Assembly (NCBI GenBank): GCA_039814545.1
Contig: JBCCBB010000127.1
Span: 1-5,382, forward strand
Direction of reading: 5' to 3'
Source: CALBPI01 sp039814545
Lineage (GTDB): Bacteria > Pseudomonadota > Gammaproteobacteria > Steroidobacterales > Woeseiaceae
Length of the DNA: 5,382 nucleotides
Shown here: piece by piece, positions 1 to 4,498 of the stretch
How the letters are laid out: each line of letters starts with the position of its first letter
Position numbering within the stretch: position 1 is the first letter of the stretch
Made by a program: the position numbers and the translations under genes
The notes under the pieces: model-generated
The model's input: only the letters and a program-made list of their open reading frames with translations
The model's database searches: none
What the model was told of the DNA's origin: nothing

Positions 1-53
1 TTCAGGCGAAGAAGTTGGCCGAACAGGCAAATTTCGTGGCCGTGGTAGTCTAG
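1..53 (+). CDS. C-terminal end of an unidentified upstream protein (partial)
   Basis: The third reading frame is open from the window edge to a TAG at 51-53 and reads QAKKLAEQANFVAVVV. Its composition, a charged helix followed by a hydrophobic strand, looks like a genuine protein C-terminus. The other two plus frames give Arg/Trp-rich or Gly/Arg-rich text typical of non-coding frames. Only 16 codons are visible, so no family can be assigned. The hairpin at 95-111 lies about 40 bases after the stop and could be its terminator. Confidence 0.45.
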   Translation, partial: QAKKLAEQANFVAVVV

Positions 54-94
54 GGGCAGACTCGGGCGCGACCGCGCCGGTCCCGCTCGGATTC

Positions 95-111
95 CGCCTG
101 CCTCGCAGGCG
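95..111 (+). terminator. Possible intrinsic terminator hairpin of the upstream gene
   Basis: A perfect 7-base stem (CGCCTGC at 95-101, GCAGGCG at 105-111) closes a CTC loop and is followed by CATTTGATCTT. The tail is only moderately T-rich, so termination may be weak. The hairpin lies after the partial gene that stops at 53 and just before the ribosome binding region of the next gene at 123-128. It could instead be part of that gene's leader. Confidence 0.35.
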
Positions 112-131
112 CATTTGATCTTGGGGGGATC

Positions 132-542
132 ATGATGCACACCACGACACCACACACCGCACCGTGCCATTGCGCGGGTCTTGCTGCGTTGTCGCTCGCG
201 ACCGTCGCCGTTGGGGGCTGCGTGACACCGACAGCGCCTGCAGCTCCTGAATCGTTGGGCATCGCCGTGCCACAACCCGCGCCGCAACCGGAAGCCGAAG
301 AGTTCGGCGTGATCCGGACCTGCAACGCGGCGTATCCGTCAGCAGCCGGCGGGATGATGGGTTACGTCGAGATGACCTTCCAGGTCGGCATCGACGGCAA
401 ACCGTTCAACCTGGCTATCGCCAACGCCGAACCGGCCAACGTGTTCGATGATGTCGCGCTCGAGGCGCTTGCGTGCTGGCGCTTCCAACCCGAGTACGAC
501 ACGAGTCGCGTACGTCGCGTCATCATCGAGTTTGTGCCGTGA
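132..542 (+). CDS. Small lipoprotein with a TonB C-terminal-like domain
   Basis: The 136-residue product has a hydrophobic stretch at about residues 15-29 ending in AVGGC, an acceptable lipobox with Cys30 as the lipidated residue. A Pro/Ala-rich linker (31-57) follows. Residues 60-136 match the TonB C-terminal fold: a YPSAAG motif at 68-73, a strand GYVEMTFQV, IDGKP, FDDVALEALACWRFQP (105-120) and a final strand ending IIEFVP. In this family the domain contacts partners in the periplasm, classically the TonB box of outer-membrane receptors. This protein lacks the N-terminal transmembrane anchor of true TonB and no exbB/exbD lie nearby, so an energy-transducing role is not supported. It is more likely a periplasm-facing lipoprotein that borrows the fold. 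Cys64 and Cys115 could form a disulfide. A G-run at 123-128 serves as ribosome binding site. ATG 135 has better spacing (6 bases) than ATG 132 (3 bases), so the real start may be one codon later. Confidence 0.85.
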   Translation: MMHTTTPHTAPCHCAGLAALSLATVAVGGCVTPTAPAAPESLGIAVPQPAPQPEAEEFGVIRTCNAAYPSAAGGMMGYVEMTFQVGIDGKPFNLAIANAEPANVFDDVALEALACWRFQPEYDTSRVRRVIIEFVP

Positions 543-766
543 AGCGTCTACCGCAACGCGTGCGGCAGCCGTTGGCAGTGGGCGCCGTCGTCGGGCTTGC
601 GCTCGGGGTGGTCTATTCGGTCGGCGGCTTCTTCGTGGGCCTGATGGGGCCCGGGCTCAATGCGGGCACGGCGCTCGCGTTTCTGGCGTTGATTGGCATG
701 CCCGTGATATTCGGCACCGCAGGTCTGCTCATTGGTGGACTGGCGCACAGATTGCGACAACACTAA
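539..766 (+). CDS. Small two-helix membrane protein
   Basis: I place the start at the GTG at 539, which overlaps the TGA of the preceding lipoprotein gene as GTGA. This gives a 75-residue protein; the frame stays open upstream to ATG 473, but that part lies inside the previous gene and reads as Arg/His-rich shadow text. The product has a basic N-terminus (KRLPQRVRQ), a Gly-rich hydrophobic helix at about 12-34, a short GPGLNAG turn, a second helix at about 43-69 and a basic tail (HRLRQH). It is probably an inner-membrane protein with both ends in the cytoplasm by the positive-inside rule. I recognise no family. The overlap suggests translational coupling to the TonB-like lipoprotein. No strong Shine-Dalgarno is visible, which fits reinitiation. 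Confidence 0.7.
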   Translation: MKRLPQRVRQPLAVGAVVGLALGVVYSVGGFFVGLMGPGLNAGTALAFLALIGMPVIFGTAGLLIGGLAHRLRQH

Positions 767-796
767 GGCCTCGCCAAAAACTGACGGGGACGTCCC

Positions 797-1192
797 ATGC
801 GTTGGAATCGCACGCTGACCTGGCTCGCGGTCATCAATGTGATCGTGGCTACGGCGCACTGCGTCGACAACATGGTGTTCTTCGACGACTACCCGGAACC
901 CGACTGGATCACTGGGCCGATGGTCGTCGACGCCCTGTTTCTGGTGGCGCTGGGGTTGCTTTCGCTCGGGGTCGTCGCGTTCCGCCGCCGGCGCCGGTCG
1001 CTCTCAGTGCTGGGCCTGACGGGCTTCGGCCTGATCAGCGCATCTGCGCTCGGTCACTATCTCTACGCGCCCGTCTCAGACCTATCGCTGCGCATGAATG
1101 CGCTGATCTTTGCCGAGGCCGTCGCCGCGCTCGTATTGCTCGGTTTTGTCGCGGCGAGCCAGGCACGGTGGCCGCGCGTGGTGGCCAGCTGA
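797..1192 (+). CDS. Four-helix integral membrane protein of unknown function
   Basis: The 131-residue product is almost entirely membrane embedded, with helices at about 6-22, 42-62, 70-91 and 100-120. A basic loop (RRRRR, 63-67) between helices 2 and 3 marks the cytoplasmic side. Polar residues sit in or next to the membrane: H21, D24 and N25 at the end of helix 1, the loop DDYPEPDW (30-37), D45 in helix 2, G86-H87-Y88 at the end of helix 3 and E107 in helix 4. Paired membrane histidines with nearby acids can bind metal or haem, but that is speculation here. I recall unnamed small membrane proteins with a similar H..DN...YPEP.W pattern and can give no function. GGGG at 786-789, seven bases before the ATG, is the likely ribosome binding site. 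It lies 30 bases after the previous gene, presumably in the same operon. Confidence 0.8.
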   Translation: MRWNRTLTWLAVINVIVATAHCVDNMVFFDDYPEPDWITGPMVVDALFLVALGLLSLGVVAFRRRRRSLSVLGLTGFGLISASALGHYLYAPVSDLSLRMNALIFAEAVAALVLLGFVAASQARWPRVVAS

Positions 1193-1201
1193 GTCGACCG
1201 G

Positions 1202-1549
1202 GTGAGCGCACCGGCCCCTGTGGTTGACCGTGACGCCGCTGCCAAGTGCTGGCTGCGCCGCGCCTTCGCAGCACTGGGTCTCGCGCTCCTTGCGCCGCTG
1301 GTCGCCTGGGCCATCGTCTGGCAGTTCTATGCGGGTTCGGAGACCTGGGACCAGCTTGGCAGTGTCTTGACGGTCTACGTGATCGGATTCGGGGCCGGCG
1401 GCTTGCTGTCGCTGGCCGCGATTGTCATGGCTTCGGTGGCGGCCTGGTATCGACCCGCGGTACTGCTTTGGGTCGCACCGCTGGGATTGATGATCAGCTA
1501 TGGCGTCTACTGGTTCTTCGACACACGGATCACAGCGCTCACGGGTTGA
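1202..1549 (+). CDS. Three-helix membrane protein of unknown function
   Basis: GTG at 1202 is the most upstream sensible start, nine bases after the previous stop codon, and gives 115 residues. A polar N-terminal stretch (1-19, ending CWLRR) precedes three hydrophobic segments at about 20-42, 54-80 and 84-106, with a short C-terminal tail (DTRITALTG). The loop between helices 1 and 2 (YAGSETWDQLG) is polar and probably periplasmic. There is no catalytic motif and I recognise no family. The spacing and orientation place it as the last gene of the 132-1549 group. No strong Shine-Dalgarno is visible; GAGT at 1191-1194 is a weak candidate. Confidence 0.7.
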   Translation: MSAPAPVVDRDAAAKCWLRRAFAALGLALLAPLVAWAIVWQFYAGSETWDQLGSVLTVYVIGFGAGGLLSLAAIVMASVAAWYRPAVLLWVAPLGLMISYGVYWFFDTRITALTG

Positions 1550-1605
1550 CATAAGCCATGACGCAGGCCCGGTTTTGAGCGCTGCTCCCTGTGGCGGGCA
1601 GGGCT

Positions 1606-1621
1606 TTGCAGTAGACTGCAA
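1606..1621. promoter_or_regulatory. Perfect 16-base palindrome, candidate operator
   Basis: TTGCAGT and ACTGCAA are exact inverted copies separated by two bases (AG). The element lies in the 100-base gap 1550-1649, ending 28 bases before the GTG at 1650. Its centre contains TAGACT (1612-1617), which could act as a -10 hexamer, although no good -35 lies 16-18 bases upstream. A symmetric site over a possible -10 is the usual layout for a dimeric repressor operator. It could also be a chance palindrome. The rest of this gap shows only a weak 5-base-stem hairpin (CCCTG/CAGGG, 1587-1603). Confidence 0.35.
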
Positions 1622-1649
1622 GAATTCGCGAACCCACACGGAGACTGCT

Positions 1650-2030
1650 GTGAAGCGACTCGTGATTACCGCACTCATGGCCATCGCCGCCATGACAGCG
1701 CAAGCTCAGAACGACCCGTCCGACGGCACGGGGACTTACCGCGTCAGCTTTGAAGTGTCGCGCGGCGGTGATTTGCTGGGCGCCCCGTTCCTGATCATGT
1801 ACGAAGGCAAGCGCGAGCAGATTACGCTCAAGGACGGCTCAGCCACCATCCTGCTCGAGCCGCTCATTAATGCGAACACAGCGTCGGCCAGCGTCGACAC
1901 GATCGTCACGATCGGCACACAGACCTGGCGTCCCGTGATCGGTGTGGCGTTCAACTCGCAGAAGTCGTTCGCTGTCGAGCAGCTGTCGGTCAAGGTCAAG
2001 ATCGTTCCCGTCGGTAACAACGAGAGCTGA
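1650..2030 (+). CDS. Small exported periplasmic protein of unknown function
   Basis: The GTG at 1650 is chosen because GGAG lies at 1640-1643 with six bases of spacing and because it gives a textbook signal peptide. The basic MKRL is followed by a hydrophobic core and an AQA cleavage site, so the mature protein begins near Gln20. The mature part (about 107 residues) is rich in beta-type alternation: YRVSFEVSRGG (30-40), FLIMYEGKREQITLKDG (47-63), VDTIVTIGTQTW (82-93) and a final VEQLSVKVKIVPV (109-121). This suggests a small beta-sandwich in the periplasm. No cysteines or catalytic motifs are seen. I do not recognise a named family. It is preceded by the palindrome at 1606-1621 and followed after 21 bases by the acetyltransferase gene. 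Confidence 0.75.
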   Translation: MKRLVITALMAIAAMTAQAQNDPSDGTGTYRVSFEVSRGGDLLGAPFLIMYEGKREQITLKDGSATILLEPLINANTASASVDTIVTIGTQTWRPVIGVAFNSQKSFAVEQLSVKVKIVPVGNNES

Positions 2031-2051
2031 TCGCCTCCCGCGGGCCGCGTT

Positions 2052-2585
2052 GTGACCCGCGTACCCATCATGCTTCGGCTGGCGACGCCCGCTGATGCGC
2101 CGCTGCTCCGGCAATGGGACGAAAAGCCGCACGTGCAGGCCTCGGACCCCGACAGCGACTGGGGCTGGGAAACCGAGCTTCAAACCAATCCCGACTGGCG
2201 TCATCAGCTCATTGCGGAGCGGGCCGGGCGGCCGTTCGGCTTTCTCCAGATCATGGACCCCGCGGGCGACCCTGGTCGCTATTGGGGCGACGTCCATCGC
2301 GACGTGCGAGCCATCGACATCTGGATCGGACCCGAGGATCATCTCGGCAAGGGCTACGGCAGCGAGATGATGCGCCAGGCGCTGGCGCAGTGTTTCGCGG
2401 CGCCTGAGGTTGTGGCCGTGCTGATTGACCCGCTGCTCAGCAATACCCGAGCGCACGGGTTCTACCGGCGGCTGGGCTTCGTCGCTGTCGGCGAGCGCTG
2501 GTTCGACGAGGACCACTGTCTCGTACACGAGCTAACGCGTAGTGCCTGGCAGGCACAAACCACCAACGACGGAGGAGCAGCCTGA
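2052..2585 (+). CDS. GNAT-family N-acetyltransferase, AAC(6')-like
   Basis: The 177-residue product has the GNAT fold order: LRLATPADAPLLRQW (8-22) as first strand and helix, a middle strand GRPFGFLQIMD (59-69), AIDIWIG (87-93), the acetyl-CoA pyrophosphate loop HLGKGYGSEMM (97-107) and motif B DPLLSNTRAHGFYRRLGF (126-143). The DP..SN.RA..FY...GF pattern with LGKGYG matches the subgroup holding aminoglycoside 6'-N-acetyltransferases and siderophore acetyltransferases (IucB type). It should therefore transfer acetyl from acetyl-CoA to an amine, but the substrate cannot be read from the sequence. Without resistance-gene context I would not call it a resistance enzyme. The start is uncertain: GTG 2052 or ATG 2070 (residue 7, just before the first strand), neither with a clear Shine-Dalgarno. 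Its stop overlaps the start of the next gene. Confidence 0.88.
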   Translation: MTRVPIMLRLATPADAPLLRQWDEKPHVQASDPDSDWGWETELQTNPDWRHQLIAERAGRPFGFLQIMDPAGDPGRYWGDVHRDVRAIDIWIGPEDHLGKGYGSEMMRQALAQCFAAPEVVAVLIDPLLSNTRAHGFYRRLGFVAVGERWFDEDHCLVHELTRSAWQAQTTNDGGAA

Positions 2586-2875
2586 TGAGCCGACTCGAAT
2601 ACGAACCGACACCTGAGGGTTCGACCCATCCCGGGCGGGGCGGCAATTCAACGCTTCGCCTGGTGTCGCTGGGCGCATTGTCACTGCTGGGTGCGGCGCT
2701 GCTCGTTGTCGGCATAATGAACTACGTGCTCGATGCCGCACCCGCGGCACTGACACTCGACTCCGGGACGGCTATCGGCGCCATGATTGCCGGAGCATCG
2801 CTCGACGCAATCGCCAGTGTGTTTCTGTTCAAGCAATTGAGAAGCATGGGAAAAACGGCCGGTCCGCGTACCTGA
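2585..2875 (+). CDS. Small two-helix membrane protein coupled to the acetyltransferase
   Basis: The ATG at 2585 shares its A with the TGA of the acetyltransferase gene, and a near-ideal ribosome binding site (GGAGGA, 2571-2576) sits eight bases upstream. The 96-residue product has a hydrophilic N-terminus (1-24) and two helices at about 25-48 and 62-82, separated by a short polar loop (DAAPAALTLDSG). The tail is basic (KQLRSMGKTAGPRT). By the positive-inside rule both ends are probably cytoplasmic. I recognise no family. The strong ribosome binding site with an overlapping start suggests it is made in at least the same amount as the enzyme before it, so a functional link is possible but unproven. 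Confidence 0.78.
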   Translation: MSRLEYEPTPEGSTHPGRGGNSTLRLVSLGALSLLGAALLVVGIMNYVLDAAPAALTLDSGTAIGAMIAGASLDAIASVFLFKQLRSMGKTAGPRT

Positions 2876-2899
2876 GTGCTGATCTCGTGCGCGGTATTT

Positions 2900-2935
2900 G
2901 GGCTGCACAGCCCGAAATTGCTTCGCTGTCGAAGC
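2900..2935 (+). terminator. Two adjacent short hairpins after the GNAT/membrane-protein pair
   Basis: GGGCT (2900-2904) pairs with AGCCC (2909-2913) around GCAC, and GCTTCG (2920-2925) pairs with CGAAGC (2930-2935) around CTGT. They lie 25-60 bases after the stop at 2875. Neither is followed by a T-run, so an intrinsic terminator is only weakly supported; they may slow polymerase or protect the mRNA 3' end. Confidence 0.25.
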
Positions 2936-2965
2936 CGTGACGAAGACGGGGGGCGCAATTACTGC

Positions 2966-2994
2966 TTGGCAAGGCCTGGCGCGGCCCGTACTCT
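2966..2994 (+). promoter_or_regulatory. Candidate sigma70-type promoter for the SpoIIAA-like gene
   Basis: TTGGCA (2966-2971) matches the -35 consensus at five of six bases, and TACTCT (2989-2994) lies exactly 17 bases downstream as a poorer -10 (three of six). Transcription would start near 3001 and leave a leader of about 30 bases before the ATG at 3031. The location in the widest gene-free gap of the plus-strand run (2876-3030) supports a transcription start here. Confidence 0.35.
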
Positions 2995-3030
2995 GGTGTC
3001 GGTAAAGATACCTACAAGGCGGCCCGGGTC

Positions 3031-3414
3031 ATGTCCATCCGGTTCACGGTCGACAAAACGGCGGGCATTTACGTCACCACCATGGACGGTGTGCTCAGCG
3101 AGAGCGACATCCGCGCCGCCTATTCCACGTTTTATACGACGCCCGATTTTCGCGCGGAGCTTAATCGCATCATCGATTTTAGCAACGCAGACATCACGAG
3201 CATTCCTGTGCTGGGTTTCGAGGCGATGTCCGCGCGCGTGGTGAAGACCATGCGCCAGCATGGCCGCAATCAGCTCCGTACGGCCTGCGTCGTTCCCGAC
3301 GACGGCAACTACGCGCAGATCGAGATCTACAAGGGCATTGCCGACAGCACGCTCGAAGACGTCGCATTGTTCCGAGACATCGACTCGGCGCGCCGCTGGT
3401 TGCTCGGAGACTGA
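3031..3414 (+). CDS. SpoIIAA-like (STAS-like) cytoplasmic protein
   Basis: The 127-residue product has the layout of the SpoIIAA-like group. A first strand MSIRFTVDKTAGIYVTTMDG (1-20) leads into a helix SESDIRAAYSTFYTTPDF (23-40). A strand RIIDFSNAD (46-54) corresponds to the core STAS strand. A helix around 59-76, a strand RTACVVPDD (83-91), a helix with IEIYKGIA and the ending FRDIDSARRWLLGD (114-127) follow. Many relatives end in a similar FRDLDEARAWL. STAS domains act in protein-protein switching, as in anti-sigma antagonists, but many stand-alone members have no known partner. No anti-sigma kinase, phosphatase or sigma factor gene is nearby, and whether S51 in DFS is phosphorylated cannot be told. 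No signal peptide is seen. AAGG at 3016-3019 is a rather distant ribosome binding site. Confidence 0.75.
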   Translation: MSIRFTVDKTAGIYVTTMDGVLSESDIRAAYSTFYTTPDFRAELNRIIDFSNADITSIPVLGFEAMSARVVKTMRQHGRNQLRTACVVPDDGNYAQIEIYKGIADSTLEDVALFRDIDSARRWLLGD

Positions 3415-3433
3415 TCGGCGACAATCCGGGCTG

Positions 3434-3970
3434 ATGTCCAATCCAGATCCCATCAAGAGCGGGCTCGCGCCCAGCGGCAGCTTGCTGCAGGCCTACCAGC
3501 GGCAAGAGCACTACTGCGATTCGTTTTCGACGCGGTACCCGGGGGCCGTGCGCTTCTCAGACTACGTGACCGCGTTTTACTGTTCTCGCGCGTTTCGTCC
3601 AGAGCGAATGCTGTTGGGCCTGTGGCCCTCGATGCGTTCGGGTGATGCGCACGCACGCGCGCTCGCGGAGGGCCACCGCGACGGCTTCGCGGCGTGGCGC
3701 GTTGAAGCACGCCGCGACAACGAGATCCTGTTGGTCGACCGAAGCGGTCGCACGCGGTCGTGGCTCATGGCGTCGCCGAAGACTTCGCCGCAGGGTGAAC
3801 AACAGACGGCGCTGTACTTCGGCTCCGCTGTTTGTGACGTGGGGCTCGAATCACCGTGGTGGTTCAGGCTGACGCTCGGGTTTCACGTCCGCTACGCTCG
3901 CCGGCTATTGGCGTCCGCCGTAAAGAAGCTGCCGGCTGTGATGCCGCCGGCGCTCGAGAAGGAATCCTGA
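3434..3970 (+). CDS. Soluble protein of unknown function, resembling DUF2867-type proteins
   Basis: I place the start at ATG 3434, 19 bases after the previous stop. The frame is open further upstream, but there it overlaps the SpoIIAA-like gene and reads as Arg/Ser-rich shadow text. The 178-residue product has YCDSFSTRY (27-35), AFYCSRAFRPERMLLGLW (47-64), GFAAWRVEARRDNEILLVD (84-102), TRSWLMA (107-113), ALYFGSAV (126-133) and a C-terminal FHVRYARRLLASAVKKL (150-166). The order of a Y-D-F start, an F.....E.LL.D strand, a further strand, and a C-terminal FH..YAR.LL helix recalls DUF2867 proteins; this rests on memory and is unverified. No signal peptide or membrane helix is clear. The gene has no obvious Shine-Dalgarno (only GGG at 3428-3430). 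Its stop overlaps the start of the next gene. Confidence 0.72.
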   Translation: MSNPDPIKSGLAPSGSLLQAYQRQEHYCDSFSTRYPGAVRFSDYVTAFYCSRAFRPERMLLGLWPSMRSGDAHARALAEGHRDGFAAWRVEARRDNEILLVDRSGRTRSWLMASPKTSPQGEQQTALYFGSAVCDVGLESPWWFRLTLGFHVRYARRLLASAVKKLPAVMPPALEKES

Positions 3971-4389
3971 TGCATATATTGAGGCACCCCGCGACCTGGC
4001 TGGCACTGGGCTGGCTTGTCGGCGGCCTGGGGCTGCTGTTGTTGCCGACAGCCTGGCTCGAGGCTTTGCTGCCCGGTGGGTTGCCGTTTGGCAACGTGCT
4101 CGTCGCTGCGGGCATGGTGTGCGCGGGCCTTGCGGGCATGGCTTACAGCGAATCCGGCTCGGTACTCCGCCTGCTCTCTATTGTGACGACGATGGTGGCG
4201 CTCGCGTGGATTCCCATAAGCGTTGCGACGAGCGGCAACCTCAAATTCAATTTCTATGGCGACGACGCGTCGTACATGCTCTGGTTCCGTTACACGGCCG
4301 TTGCAGCGGTGCTCGGTGTCGCCACGTTGTTGGCGACGTTGGCTGCCGCCATTAGCGACTACGTGAAGCGTCGTCACGCGGAAGCCTGA
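3970..4389 (+). CDS. Four-helix membrane protein of unknown function
   Basis: The ATG at 3970 overlaps the TGA of the preceding gene (TGATG), and AAGGA at 3959-3963 gives a good ribosome binding site with six bases of spacing. This fixes the start, although the frame is open further upstream. The 139-residue product has hydrophobic segments at about 9-26, 41-59, 66-86 and 107-128. A polar loop (GNLKFNFYGDDASYMLW, 89-105) lies between helices 3 and 4, and the tail is basic (KRRH). With both ends cytoplasmic, the polar loop would face the cytoplasm if helix 3 is counted as an odd crossing from the periplasm; the orientation is therefore uncertain. I recognise no family. It is the last plus-strand gene and ends ten bases before the palindromic repeat. 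Confidence 0.78.
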   Translation: MHILRHPATWLALGWLVGGLGLLLLPTAWLEALLPGGLPFGNVLVAAGMVCAGLAGMAYSESGSVLRLLSIVTTMVALAWIPISVATSGNLKFNFYGDDASYMLWFRYTAVAAVLGVATLLATLAAAISDYVKRRHAEA

Positions 4390-4398
4390 TTGACTAAG

Positions 4399-4489
4399 GT
4401 CATTGCGAGCCTGCGGAGCAGGCGTGGCAATCTCGGAACGGCATCGTGACGGCAGGAGATTGCCGCGGGGCTTCGCCCCTCGCAATGAC
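4399..4489. repeat. 91-base palindromic (MITE/REP-like) repeat between convergent genes
   Basis: The outer ends GTCATTGCGAG (4399-4409) and CTCGCAATGAC (4479-4489) are perfect 11-base inverted copies. An inner pair, GGCAATCTC (4426-4434) and GAGATTGCC (4456-4464), is also perfect. Each arm has its own GC-rich hairpin: GCCTGC/GCAGGC (4409-4423) and GGGGC/GCCCC (4467-4479). Each arm can also close on itself through ATTGC/GCAAT (4402-4406 with 4427-4431; 4459-4463 with 4482-4486). The core GTCATTGCGAG...GGCAATCTC resembles a dispersed palindromic repeat I recall from many unrelated bacterial genomes. No target-site duplication is evident. Transcribed from either side it would fold strongly, so it may act as a bidirectional terminator or mRNA-end stabiliser for the flanking convergent genes. 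Confidence 0.85.
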
Positions 4490-4498
4490 GGCAATCGT

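Noticed and set aside
1546..1551. TTGACA, a perfect -35 hexamer
   Set aside because: No acceptable -10 lies 15-19 bases downstream (the area reads GCCCGGTTT), and it overlaps the stop codon of the preceding gene.
1082..1693. Long minus-strand open frame (203 codons)
   Set aside because: It lies opposite three plus-strand genes with hydrophobic helices or a signal peptide, has Arg/Pro/His/Asp-rich text with no domain, and is explained by high GC making antisense stops rare.
1839..2528. Minus-strand open frame of 229 codons
   Set aside because: It is antisense to the GNAT gene, whose motifs are clear on the plus strand. The antisense translation shows no recognisable domain.
2052..2585. Aminoglycoside resistance gene
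   Set aside because: The match is to the general AAC(6')/siderophore acetyltransferase fold only. There is no integron, cassette site, mobile element or other resistance gene around it.
2876..3244. Plus-strand frame from a GTG at 2876
   Set aside because: It begins directly after a stop codon but runs out of frame through the SpoIIAA-like gene and reads as Arg/Ser/Pro-rich shadow text.
3400..3425. TTGCTC and GACAAT as a promoter for the gene at 3434
   Set aside because: The 14-base spacing is too short for a normal sigma70 promoter, and the 19-base gene gap is more easily explained by one shared transcript.
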